Assembly: GCA_051875715.1 (NCBI GenBank) | Contig: JBJEHD010000024.1 | Location: 103,804 to 167,803 of the forward strand | DNA length: 64,000 nt | Direction of reading: 5' to 3' | From: DYCT01 sp051875715 | GTDB taxonomy: Bacteria; Bacteroidota; Bacteroidia; Bacteroidales; Bacteroidaceae | Shown here: positions 1 to 7,184 of the stretch, one piece after another | Layout: every line of letters begins with the position of its first letter | Position numbering within the stretch: position 1 is the stretch's first letter | Program-made: the position numbers and the translations under genes | Notes under the pieces: generated by a model | Seen by the model: the letters and a program-made list of their open reading frames with translations, nothing else | Database searches by the model: none | Told to the model about the DNA's origin: nothing

Positions 1-1371
1 GGCTTCAAGATGGACATCGCCGCCTTCGCGCTCCCCTTGCTGGCCATCGGCATCCCCCTGCTGTTCTCGCAAAAGAGCAAACGCAAGTCGGCCGGTGAAT
101 TCATCTTCGGATTCTCGTTCCTCTTCATGGGCTTGTCCTACCTGAAGAGCAACGCCCCTGACCTGGGCCAGAACCCCGACATGCTGGCCTTCGTGCAGAA
201 CTATACCGACATGGGCTTCCTGTCCATCCTGCTTTTCGTCCTCATCGGCAGCATCCTGACCATGATTGTACAAGCCTCGGCCGCCACCATGGCCATCACG
301 CTGATCATGTGTGCCAACGGCTGGATCAGTTTCGAACTGGGCGCCGCCCTCGTGCTGGGCGAAAACATCGGTACCACCATCACGGCCAACGTGGCCGCCC
401 TGACCGGTAACACGCAAGCCCGCCGGGCCGCACTCGCCCACCTGGTGTTCAACGTGTTCGGTGTCATCTGGGTGCTCTGCCTGTTCAAGCCGTTCACCTA
501 CGCCGTCTCCTGGTTCGTCGAAGACGTGATGCGCTCCACCGACCCCACCGTGGCCGTTCCCTTCAAGCTGTCGGCCTTCCATACCGCCTTCAACATCTGC
601 AACGTGCTCATCATGATCTGGTTCGTCCGCCTCATCGAGAAAACGGTATGCTCCATCATCAAGGCCAAGGACGACGACGAATACCGCCTGCGCTACATCA
701 CCGGCAACCTGCTGTCGACCTCCGAACTCTGCATCCTGCAGGCACACAAGGAAATCAGCCTCTTTGCCGAACGCACCCATCGCATGTTCGGCATGGTACG
801 CGAACTGCTGCAGACCTCCAACGAGAACGACTTCAACAAACTGTTCAGCCGCATCGAGAAATACGAAAACATCAGCGACAGCATGGAACTGGAGATTGCC
901 AACTACCTGAACAAGGTGTCGGAAGGCCGTCTGAGTTCGAACAGTAAACTGCAAATCCGCTCGATGCTGCGCGAAGTGACTGAGATAGAGAGCATCGGCG
1001 ACAGCTGCTACAACCTGGCCCGCACCATCAACCGGAAGCATCAGGGCAGCCAGGACTTCACCCCGAAGCAGTACGAACACATCCACGCCATGTTCGACCT
1101 GACCGACCAGGCCCTGGGACAGATGCAAACCATCGTGGACCAGCCCGAACGCCACATGCAGGAGGTGAACAAGTCGTTCAATCTGGAGAACGAAATCAAC
1201 AACTACCGCAGCCAGCTGAAGAACCAAAACATCATCGACGTAAACAACAAGGAGTACGACTACCAGATGGGCGTACACTACATGGACCTCATCGGCGAGT
1301 GCGAAAAACTGGGCGACTACGTGGTGAACGTGGTCGAAGCCAGCAGCGACGTGAAAGAGAAGAAAGCATAA
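1..1371 (+). CDS. Na/Pi cotransporter family protein, 5'-truncated
   Basis: The reading frame is open from the first base, so the N-terminus lies outside the window; about 456 codons are visible. The first ~200 residues are hydrophobic and carry the second half of a Na_Pi_cotrans transporter domain, including a glycine- and threonine-rich stretch (GENIGTTITANVAAL) with the preceding QASAATMAI motif typical of the family. After residue ~225 the protein becomes soluble, helical and charged, matching a PhoU-like domain. Such fusions are inner-membrane sodium-dependent phosphate (or other anion) transporters with a cytoplasmic regulatory tail. Substrate specificity cannot be read from the sequence. 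No terminator is obvious after the stop; a repeat array begins 20 bases downstream. Confidence 0.88.
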   Translation, partial: GFKMDIAAFALPLLAIGIPLLFSQKSKRKSAGEFIFGFSFLFMGLSYLKSNAPDLGQNPDMLAFVQNYTDMGFLSILLFVLIGSILTMIVQASAATMAITLIMCANGWISFELGAALVLGENIGTTITANVAALTGNTQARRAALAHLVFNVFGVIWVLCLFKPFTYAVSWFVEDVMRSTDPTVAVPFKLSAFHTAFNICNVLIMIWFVRLIEKTVCSIIKAKDDDEYRLRYITGNLLSTSELCILQAHKEISLFAERTHRMFGMVRELLQTSNENDFNKLFSRIEKYENISDSMELEIANYLNKVSEGRLSSNSKLQIRSMLREVTEIESIGDSCYNLARTINRKHQGSQDFTPKQYEHIHAMFDLTDQALGQMQTIVDQPERHMQEVNKSFNLENEINNYRSQLKNQNIIDVNNKEYDYQMGVHYMDLIGECEKLGDYVVNVVEASSDVKEKKA

Positions 1372-1390
1372 GGCTCGCACCTACATCCCA

Positions 1391-1501
1391 GTACCACTTT
1401 CTGTACCGCCTACCCGATACTGCAGTACCGAGTAGGCGGTACTGCAGTATCAGATACGCATGACCGCAGTGGTACTGGCCCGGTACTGGCAGGGACACTA
1501 C
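1391..1501. repeat. 22-base (2 x 11) periodic array with GTAC cores
   Basis: Four diverged 22-base units run end to end from 1403 to 1490, with a further GTAC at 1391 and a degraded 11-mer to 1501. GTAC or a near match recurs at 1403, 1425 and 1447 and, offset, at 1417, 1439, 1461 and 1483. Nested inverted repeats overlap the units: CCAGTACCACT pairs with AGTGGTACTGG, GTACCGCCTAC with GTAGGCGGTAC, and GATACTGCAGTACCG with CGGTACTGCAGTATC; the last two share bases and are mutually exclusive. No credible gene lies here. The function is unknown. Confidence 0.75.
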
Positions 1502-1587
1502 GCGCCCGTTTGCACGAGGGCAACTGTGATTCTGCCTGAAAGTCCGAGCACCGTATTCCGCAGCCAGCCCAGGAAACGTATGGGCAT

Positions 1588-1619
1588 AAAAAAACCTCCT
1601 AACCATAGCGATTAAGAGG
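1588..1619 (-). terminator. Intrinsic terminator after tRNA-Leu
   Basis: On the minus strand CCTCTTAA pairs with TTAGGAGG (one G-U pair) around a 9-base loop, followed by a run of seven T. It sits just downstream of the tRNA-Leu 3' end. Confidence 0.85.
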
Positions 1620-1627
1620 CGATTCGT

Positions 1628-1715
1628 TGGTACTCGAAGCGGGACTTGAACCCGCACAGCCACAATGGCCAAGGGATTTTAAGTCCCTCGTGTCTACCGA
1701 TTCCACCATTCGAGC
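1628..1715 (-). tRNA. tRNA-Leu (anticodon TAA)
   Basis: The minus strand folds as a class II tRNA. The acceptor GCTCGAA pairs with TTCGAGT, the discriminator is A, and CCA is encoded. The anticodon stem AGGGA/TCCCT encloses loop CTTAAAA with anticodon TAA. A long variable arm and a T-arm containing GGTTCAAGTCC follow. It lies 25 bases downstream of tRNA-Gly and is probably co-transcribed with it. Confidence 0.96.
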
Positions 1716-1740
1716 GACCTGTGTTTCATCTACACGAGAG

Positions 1741-1813
1741 AGCGGAAAACGAGACTCGAACTCGCGACCCCAACCTTGGCAAGGTTGTGCTCTACCAACT
1801 GAGCTATTTCCGC
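1741..1813 (-). tRNA. tRNA-Gly (anticodon GCC)
   Basis: The minus strand gives a 73-base class I tRNA. The acceptor GCGGAAA pairs with TTTCCGC and the discriminator is T. The D-arm contains AGCTCAGTTGGTAGAGC. The anticodon stem CAACC/GGTTG encloses TTGCCAA, giving anticodon GCC. The T-loop is TTCGAGT. CCA is not encoded, unlike the neighbouring tRNA-Leu. Confidence 0.96.
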
Positions 1814-1834
1814 ATAGTGCGTTTTTGACGGGTG

Positions 1835-1866
1835 CAAAGGTAGACTTTTTACCCATACACACCAAA
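1835..1866 (-). promoter_or_regulatory. Bacteroidota-type promoter for the tRNA-Gly/tRNA-Leu unit
   Basis: The minus strand has TTTG (-33 element, 1863-1866), a 20-base spacer and TACCTTTG (-7 element, 1835-1842), matching TTTG-N19/20-TAnnTTTG. It lies 21 bases upstream of tRNA-Gly. Confidence 0.8.
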
Positions 1867-1977
1867 CATTTGCCCTCCTTTTTTCCGCCGCGCAGTTGGA
1901 TTCCTCGCGGATTCCGTCCCGAGCCTCACCCGTCCGTGGTCCTCAAAAGGGGACATGGCAAGTGCCCCTCCTTTCTA

Positions 1978-1985
1978 CAAAGATA
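1978..1985 (-). promoter_or_regulatory. Possible additional -7 element (TATCTTTG)
   Basis: TATCTTTG on the minus strand fits the Bacteroidota -7 consensus, but no good -33 element sits 19-20 bases upstream. It could add a longer leader to the tRNA transcript. The rest of 1867-2041 holds nothing else that I recognise. Confidence 0.3.
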
Positions 1986-2041
1986 CGGAGCAAGCAGCGG
2001 ATTGTTTTCTCGGACAAAGGCCGGCAGCGAAAACGCCGACA

Positions 2042-2497
2042 TCACCGGGACGAAACCACCAAGATGTCTCCTTGGCACGTCACAGTGTAGCGTTTCAGGA
2101 ACTCACGGCCCTGGCCGGAAGGCGCTCCGCCATTGTTCAAGTCGTAGACAGTGCCGCAACGCGGACATACGGCCTGGGCCGTCCCCGACTTGAGCGTCAC
2201 CGCCACCTCGGTGCTGACCTCGACCGGGCAGGCACGGTCCAACGCATAATAGACCGGCTCGTTGTTCATGCCCGTATAGGCGGACTGCCCCACCAACAGG
2301 CCGGCATAGCCCATACGATAGCCATGATTGTTCTTGTCCACCGAGACGAACTGGCCCGGCGTACGAACCACGGAATAGGCAGCCTGACGCATGTCGCACT
2401 CGAGGCGGAATGTCACATCGGGGATGCTGCTGACGAAACTGTCGTCGCAGTTCGTACAGAAGCCTATCAGAAGAAACATCAGCAGGAACTTCCTCAT
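2042..2497 (-). CDS. Rieske-like lipoprotein with altered cluster ligands
   Basis: A 151-residue protein. Its N-terminus is a lipoprotein signal (MRKFLLMFLLIGFC, lipobox cysteine at residue 14), so it is probably anchored in the envelope. The start is supported by GGGAGGT a few bases upstream. The C-terminal half has the layout of a Rieske [2Fe-2S] domain: a first loop RACPVEV, a second loop CPRCGTVYD, then a glycine/proline-rich turn (GGAPSG) and a final strand pair ending in GDILVV. The canonical ligands are C-x-H and C-x-x-H; here the first His is Val and the second is Cys. Cluster binding may therefore be lost or may use three cysteines. It ends an apparent leftward run beginning with the SRPBCC gene and argH. 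The Rieske assignment is by pattern only. Confidence 0.7.
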   Translation of the reverse strand: MRKFLLMFLLIGFCTNCDDSFVSSIPDVTFRLECDMRQAAYSVVRTPGQFVSVDKNNHGYRMGYAGLLVGQSAYTGMNNEPVYYALDRACPVEVSTEVAVTLKSGTAQAVCPRCGTVYDLNNGGAPSGQGREFLKRYTVTCQGDILVVSSR

Positions 2498-2515
2498 CGC
2501 ACACCTCCCCCATCG

Positions 2516-3856
2516 TCATGGTCTGAGCAGACGTTGTTCGGCCTCACTCACCCGCTCGAAACCGAAGCCGTCCAGTATCTGTTGCATATAGGAGGCTATC
2601 CGGTCGTTGCACAGATTGCCGATGCTGCCCTCGTGCGTGTGGTGCACCTCCTTCGTCGGGACAAACTCGCCCGCCTCGATAGCCAGTCCCACCTTGCGGT
2701 AGGCATCGCGGAAAGGCATACCTGCCGCCGCCAGCCGGTTGACCTCCTCCACGCTGAAGATGGGTGCGTATTTGGGGTCGTCGAGGATGTGTTCGTCCAC
2801 CCGGATGCGCTGAATGATGTAGGCAGTCATGTCCAGGCAGTCGGTCAGTTCGCGGAAAGCAGGCAGGAAGACCTCCTTAATCAGTTGCAAGTCGCGGAAA
2901 TAGCCGGAAGGCAGGTTGTTGGACATCAGCACGATTTGCTGCGGAAGGGCCTGCAGCTTGTTGCATTTGGCGCGCGTCAGTTCGAACACGTCGGGGTTCT
3001 TCTTATGCGGCATGATGCTGGAGCCTGTGGTACACTCGTCGGGCAATTTGACGAAGCCAAAGTTCTGGCTGTTGAACAGGCAGGCATCGTAGGCCAGTTT
3101 GGCCACCGTCCCCGCCACGGAGGCCAGGGCAAACGCCACGTTCCGTTCCATTTTGCCACGACCCATTTGGGCATAGACCACGTTGTAGTTCATCGAGTCG
3201 AAGCCCAGCAGTTCGGTCGTCATGGTCCGGTTGAGCGGGAAGGAGGAGCCATATCCCGCGGCCGAGCCCAACGGATTGCGGTTGCACATCTTGTATGCCG
3301 CCTGCAGGAACAGCATGTCGTCCGCCAGACTCTCGGCATAGGCACCGAACCACAGCCCGAACGACGAAGGCATGGCTATCTGCAAATGCGTGTAACCGGG
3401 CATCAGCACGTCCCTGTATCGTTCGCTCTGCTCCAACAGGCTTCGGAACAACCGTTCGACGGCTTGCACCACCTCACGCAACTGTGCACGGGTGAAGAGT
3501 TTCAGGTCGAGCAGGACCTGGTCGTTTCGCGAGCGGCCGCTATGAATCTTCTTGCCCACGTCGCCCAGACGACGCGTCAGCATGAGTTCCACCTGCGAGT
3601 GCACGTCCTCCACGCCTTCCTCGATGACGAAGTCGCCGCGTTCGGCCTCGTCATACAACTGCCGCAACGCGTCGAGCAGACACGCCAGTTCGTCGGCCTC
3701 CAGCAGTCCGATGTGCTGCAGCATGGTGATGTGCGCCATCGATCCCAGAATGTCGTACTTGGCCAAATACAGGTCCATCTCCCGGTCGCGGCCTACCGTG
3801 AACCGCTCGATTTCGTCCGTCACCCGGACGTTCTTCTCCCACAACTTCTGCGCCAT
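2516..3856 (-). CDS. argH: Argininosuccinate lyase
   Basis: A 446-residue cytoplasmic enzyme that splits argininosuccinate into arginine and fumarate, the last step of arginine synthesis. The fumarase/aspartase signature GSSIMPHKKNPD lies at about residues 277-288, and the N-terminal substrate loop HSGRSRNDQV is present. The length is close to the 450-460 usual for the family. It starts 22 bases after the SRPBCC gene and ends 18 bases before the Rieske-like lipoprotein, so the three genes are probably one transcript. All family motifs are intact. Confidence 0.97.
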   Translation of the reverse strand: MAQKLWEKNVRVTDEIERFTVGRDREMDLYLAKYDILGSMAHITMLQHIGLLEADELACLLDALRQLYDEAERGDFVIEEGVEDVHSQVELMLTRRLGDVGKKIHSGRSRNDQVLLDLKLFTRAQLREVVQAVERLFRSLLEQSERYRDVLMPGYTHLQIAMPSSFGLWFGAYAESLADDMLFLQAAYKMCNRNPLGSAAGYGSSFPLNRTMTTELLGFDSMNYNVVYAQMGRGKMERNVAFALASVAGTVAKLAYDACLFNSQNFGFVKLPDECTTGSSIMPHKKNPDVFELTRAKCNKLQALPQQIVLMSNNLPSGYFRDLQLIKEVFLPAFRELTDCLDMTAYIIQRIRVDEHILDDPKYAPIFSVEEVNRLAAAGMPFRDAYRKVGLAIEAGEFVPTKEVHHTHEGSIGNLCNDRIASYMQQILDGFGFERVSEAEQRLLRP

Positions 3857-3878
3857 ATCTTTCGGATGTGCTATTTAT

Positions 3879-4289
3879 TTAATAAGGTATCTGTGACAAC
3901 ATCTCTGCCATCTTCTCCAAACCATCCTGCAGGGGTTTCTGCACCATGGACTTGAGGAACATGTTCAGTTCGGCCTGAATGGTCAGTTTCATCTTGCACT
4001 GGTCCTCGCCCGTGGGCAGCAACTGAATCCAGAAGAAAAACGCCAGCGGCGACTCCTTGGCTTCGAACTTGATGCATTTGCAGGGCTCGCGGTCGACGAT
4101 GGCCAAAGTCACCTTCCCGACAGGCGACACGGTGAAACTGAGCGTATCGGCATCGAAACTCAGGTCGGACACCTTGTCGGCCGGGATGCGGTCCTTCACC
4201 GCCTCGAGGTTGGACAAATCGGATAATTTGGCGTACACGCGCTCTTGGCTGTACGGAATATACTTGATGCTGCTTTCAAATTTTGTCAT
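3879..4289 (-). CDS. SRPBCC (START/Bet v1-like) family protein
   Basis: A 136-residue protein starting MTKFESSIKYIPYSQERVYAK. The frame stays open further upstream, but only the ATG at 4289 has a good Shine-Dalgarno (GGAGACAG) and the family's usual N-terminus. The strand-helix-strand pattern (an amphipathic first strand, VYAKLSDLSNLEAVKDR, then alternating strands and a long C-terminal helix ending GLEKMAEML) fits the SRPBCC helix-grip fold, which binds hydrophobic ligands in an internal cavity. The ligand is unknown. It sits between pyrE and argH, in the same direction, with a terminator separating it from pyrE. Confidence 0.8.
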   Translation of the reverse strand: MTKFESSIKYIPYSQERVYAKLSDLSNLEAVKDRIPADKVSDLSFDADTLSFTVSPVGKVTLAIVDREPCKCIKFEAKESPLAFFFWIQLLPTGEDQCKMKLTIQAELNMFLKSMVQKPLQDGLEKMAEMLSQIPY

Positions 4290-4344
4290 AATCTGTCTCC
4301 TATAAACGAAACGACCCGGTGTCCGCAAGACGGCCGAGCCGCAT

Positions 4345-4391
4345 GAAAAAGAAGGAGCCGGGCAACGCCTTTCGGTGCACCCAGGCTCCTT
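4345..4391 (-). terminator. Intrinsic terminator after pyrE
   Basis: On the minus strand AAGGAGCC pairs with GGCTCCTT around a 24-base loop, followed by CTTTTTC. It lies 29 bases past the pyrE stop. Confidence 0.75.
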
Positions 4392-4420
4392 GATGGTATA
4401 CTTTACTGAGGTCGCACGGC

Positions 4421-5059
4421 TTATTTTCCGGCATCCCAATGGGCCGGATCCTTACGCCACGTCTTCAAAACCTCTACATCGTCTTCGCTGATGTAACCCG
4501 TACGCAAAGCCACTTCGAGCACAGCCTCGTAGTTGGTCAGCGTGAGGAGGTTGACTTTGGCGTTCTTGAAAGCCTGCACAGCCACGTCGAATCCATAGGT
4601 GAACGCGGCAATCATGCCGATGACTTCGCAACCGTCGCGGCGGATGGCTTCGACCGCTTTCAGACTGCTTCCACCCGTCGACACCAGGTCTTCCACCACG
4701 ACAACCTTCATGCCCGGACGAAGTTCGCCCTCAATCAGGTTCTCCAAACCATGGTCTTTCGGAGTGGAACGCACGTAAACAAACGGCAGGTTCAGTTCGT
4801 CGGCCACCAAAGCGCCCTGCGGGATGGCACCCGTGGCAACGCCGGCAATGGCATCGACCTGACCGAAGTGTTCCAAAATCAAACGAGAAATCTCAATTTT
4901 CACGAAATTGCGCAAAGAGGGATAAGACAACGTCTTACGATTGTCGCAATAGAAAGGCGACTTCCAGCCCGATGCCCACGTGAACGGGTTGGCCGGTTGC
5001 AACTTGATGGCCTTAATCTTCAATAATTTCTCTGCGAATAATCTCTCTAAATTCTTCAT
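4421..5059 (-). CDS. pyrE: Orotate phosphoribosyltransferase
   Basis: A 212-residue cytoplasmic enzyme of pyrimidine synthesis that joins orotate to PRPP to give orotidine monophosphate. The PRPP-binding motif VVVVEDLVSTGGSS is at about residues 116-129. The N-terminal orotate region (FTWASGWKSPFYCDNR) and the flexible-loop region (RSTPKDHGLE) are intact. The length matches the family. It is the first gene after a TACTTTTG promoter element and is followed by a strong hairpin, so it is probably transcribed mainly on its own. Confidence 0.96.
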   Translation of the reverse strand: MKNLERLFAEKLLKIKAIKLQPANPFTWASGWKSPFYCDNRKTLSYPSLRNFVKIEISRLILEHFGQVDAIAGVATGAIPQGALVADELNLPFVYVRSTPKDHGLENLIEGELRPGMKVVVVEDLVSTGGSSLKAVEAIRRDGCEVIGMIAAFTYGFDVAVQAFKNAKVNLLTLTNYEAVLEVALRTGYISEDDVEVLKTWRKDPAHWDAGK

Positions 5060-5085
5060 GATATAACTTACTATGATTTATTACG

Positions 5086-5093
5086 CAAAAGTA
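5086..5093 (-). promoter_or_regulatory. -7 element upstream of pyrE
   Basis: TACTTTTG on the minus strand, 26 bases upstream of the pyrE ATG, matches TAnnTTTG. The -33 region is weak. Confidence 0.55.
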
Positions 5094-5153
5094 GATAAAT
5101 GAATTGAATAAGGAAGAAGGAAAGCAAATATTTTTTTTGCAATTTCAACCGGG

Positions 5154-5846
5154 TCACACACTTGCCAGCGTAAGCACGTGGATGCGTACCCCTTCGATGC
5201 GAAACATCTCTGCGGCACAGGCGCACATGGTGGCCCCGGTGGTCAGCACATCATCAATCAGCACCACCGTACACCCCTGCAGCAACTCGGGACGCGCCAC
5301 TCGGAAAACGCCCTGCTTGTCGGCCCACCGCATCACCCCTCCGCGCTTGGTCTGGCTCTCGGCATACGACGTACGCACCACGGCCGTGGTGCAAAGTGGC
5401 AAGCCTGTGACGTCCGCAACACCACGCGCCAACCACTCGCTTTGGTTATAGCCGCGCCAACGCTGCCGACGAGGATGCAACGGAATGGGAACGAGGAAAT
5501 CCACCCCGTCAAAGAAACTTCGGTCCAGCATCGCCGAGGCCATCCAACGTCCCATAAATCGGGCCACGTCCTTGCGGCCTTCGTACTTGAACGAAAAGAG
5601 GATTCGGCTGTACGGACTACCCTTGGCATAGTGCATCAGCGAGGCCACCCGCCCGAAAGGCATCTTGTCCCTCATCCGCTCTTCCAACGGATTGTAGGCC
5701 GACCACGTACTCATGTTTCTTGGAAAATCCAGCACGCAATCGGAGCACAACACCTGACTGCGGTCGGTCAGCAAACCTCCACACACCACACAACGAGACG
5801 GGAAATGCAAATCGGTCCACGCACGCCACAAGTCAGCAAGCCTCAT
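5154..5846 (-). CDS. ComF family phosphoribosyltransferase-like protein
   Basis: A 230-residue protein starting MRLADLWRAWTDLHFPSRC. A GTG 16 codons upstream is also possible but would overlap recX further. The N-terminus has a four-cysteine zinc finger (CVVCGG and CSDC). A type I PRTase domain follows, with the PRPP loop VVLIDDVLTTGATM at about residues 191-205. ComF proteins are needed for DNA uptake in transformable bacteria, but many non-competent bacteria keep one with no defined job. The start lies 14 bases inside the end of recX, indicating translational coupling in a prmC-recX-comF unit. Confidence 0.88.
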   Translation of the reverse strand: MRLADLWRAWTDLHFPSRCVVCGGLLTDRSQVLCSDCVLDFPRNMSTWSAYNPLEERMRDKMPFGRVASLMHYAKGSPYSRILFSFKYEGRKDVARFMGRWMASAMLDRSFFDGVDFLVPIPLHPRRQRWRGYNQSEWLARGVADVTGLPLCTTAVVRTSYAESQTKRGGVMRWADKQGVFRVARPELLQGCTVVLIDDVLTTGATMCACAAEMFRIEGVRIHVLTLASV

Positions 5847-6306
5847 CGTCGTCCCCTCCCAAACAAGCGAAAGCCGCCTCCATCTCGAACCCACGTCCTA
5901 CGGCGAAACGGACCAGTTTGGCCTTCGCCTCGTAGGCCGTATTCGCCCGAACGGAACGACGTTTGGCCTCGAGCAAGGCACGCAACACCGACAGGTATTC
6001 CTGTTCGTCGATTTCGGACAGGGCTTCCGCACCGAACGACGAAGGAATACCCTTCTGGCGCAACGCCTGCCTGATTTTGATGCGTCCCCAGCGGTTGCAC
6101 CCGAACTTCTCGCGAACGAAACTACGGGCATAGCGGACCTCGTCAATGAAGCCCTCACGCACCAATCGAGTCAAGATGGACTCGACAGCCTCTGCGCTCT
6201 GCCCCCAATCGGCCAACTTGGAGGCCACCTCGGACAGACAATGCTCGGCCGTCGAACAATAGGCGGCAGCCTTGTACAACGCTTCTTTTTCGGTCAGTTC
6301 TTTCAT
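5833..6306 (-). CDS. recX: Regulatory protein RecX
   Basis: A 157-residue, mostly helical protein with the three tandem three-helix repeats of RecX (for example LYKAAAYCSTAEHCLSEVASKL and VREGFIDEVRYARSFVREK). RecX family proteins bind RecA filaments and modulate recombination and the SOS response. The ATG overlaps the prmC stop in an ATGA, and its 3' end overlaps comF by 14 bases, so all three genes are co-transcribed. recA is not in the window. Confidence 0.88.
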   Translation of the reverse strand: MKELTEKEALYKAAAYCSTAEHCLSEVASKLADWGQSAEAVESILTRLVREGFIDEVRYARSFVREKFGCNRWGRIKIRQALRQKGIPSSFGAEALSEIDEQEYLSVLRALLEAKRRSVRANTAYEAKAKLVRFAVGRGFEMEAAFACLGGDDDEAC

Positions 6307-7139
6307 CGGATGGCTTTTACTATTCGATCGTTCCCCGACAGGTCCGGCACGACCTCGACCTGCCGATAGCCCAGGCTGCGCAACAAATCGGCCGTGTCCG
6401 GCCCATAGGCTTGGTTGATTTCAAAATACAAGCGTCCGCCCGGACGAAGACCCCGGCATCCCAGCCGGGCGATGGCCCGATAGAACAACAGGGGGTCGTC
6501 ATCGGGGACGAAAAGGGCGGTGGCAGGCTCCCATTGCAGGACGTTACGCTCCATCCCGGCCTTCTCGCTTTCGGTGACGTAAGGCGGATTGCTCACCCAC
6601 ACATCATAGGCATCGGCCTCCACCTCGGCCTGCAGCACATCACATCGGGAGAAGGACACCTCTGCCTGCAGGTCGGCCGCATTCTGCCGGGCCACCTCCA
6701 ACGCCGCCTCCGATACGTCCCACGCTTCCACACGGGCCTCGCACAAGCGCAAGGCCAGGCTGACAGCAATACAACCGCTGCCGGTGCCGATATCCAGCAC
6801 ACGCAGGCGGGGCCCGGGGTTCTCGTCCACCACGCGGTCCACCAGTTCGGCCGTCTCGGGTCGAGGGATGAGCACCGCCGGCGTCACCCGGAACGAGTGA
6901 CCGCCAAACAGGGCTTTGCCTATCACGTACTGCAACGGCTCGTGCCGGCGCAAGCGCATCAAAATCGAAGCCAACGCCTCCCGTTGTTCTGCGGAGAATT
7001 TCGTACCTTTGCCCATGTAATAATCGAGCATACGACACCCGAACACATCCGTCAGGAGGATGCGAACAATGGCCTGGACTTCGCGTTCGGGATAGAGGTC
7101 GCGGAGCGCCTGCTTGATGTGGAGAACTGCCTCTTGCAT
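6303..7139 (-). CDS. prmC: Peptide chain release factor N5-glutamine methyltransferase
   Basis: A 278-residue SAM-dependent enzyme that methylates the GGQ glutamine of release factors RF1 and RF2. The catalytic NPPY motif is at about residues 180-183 (VSNPPYVTESE) and the SAM-binding loop is LDIGTGSGCIAVSLAL. The first ~75 residues form the helical RF-recognition domain. The start MQEAVLHIKQALRDLYPE fits the family; longer open frame upstream belongs to the antisense of ribD. It heads the prmC-recX-comF unit. The -7 promoter element lies only 4 bases upstream of the ATG, so the mRNA may be leaderless. Confidence 0.94.
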   Translation of the reverse strand: MQEAVLHIKQALRDLYPEREVQAIVRILLTDVFGCRMLDYYMGKGTKFSAEQREALASILMRLRRHEPLQYVIGKALFGGHSFRVTPAVLIPRPETAELVDRVVDENPGPRLRVLDIGTGSGCIAVSLALRLCEARVEAWDVSEAALEVARQNAADLQAEVSFSRCDVLQAEVEADAYDVWVSNPPYVTESEKAGMERNVLQWEPATALFVPDDDPLLFYRAIARLGCRGLRPGGRLYFEINQAYGPDTADLLRSLGYRQVEVVPDLSGNDRIVKAIR

Positions 7140-7143
7140 GGCA

Positions 7144-7151
7144 CAAAGGTA
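7144..7151 (-). promoter_or_regulatory. -7 element directly before prmC
   Basis: TACCTTTG on the minus strand ends 4 bases before the prmC ATG. In this promoter class the transcription start falls a few bases after the element, at or next to the start codon. No clear -33 element stands 19 bases upstream. Confidence 0.55.
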
Positions 7152-7184
7152 AACAAAACGCCCGAAAAGGAGAAAGGATACACC

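Noticed and set aside
1849..1956. A 35-codon minus-strand frame with an AGGAGGGG upstream, near a TATCTTTG element
   Set aside because: Short, arginine- and glycine-rich, overlapping the tRNA promoter, and with no sign of a protein family. Kept only as a weak possibility.
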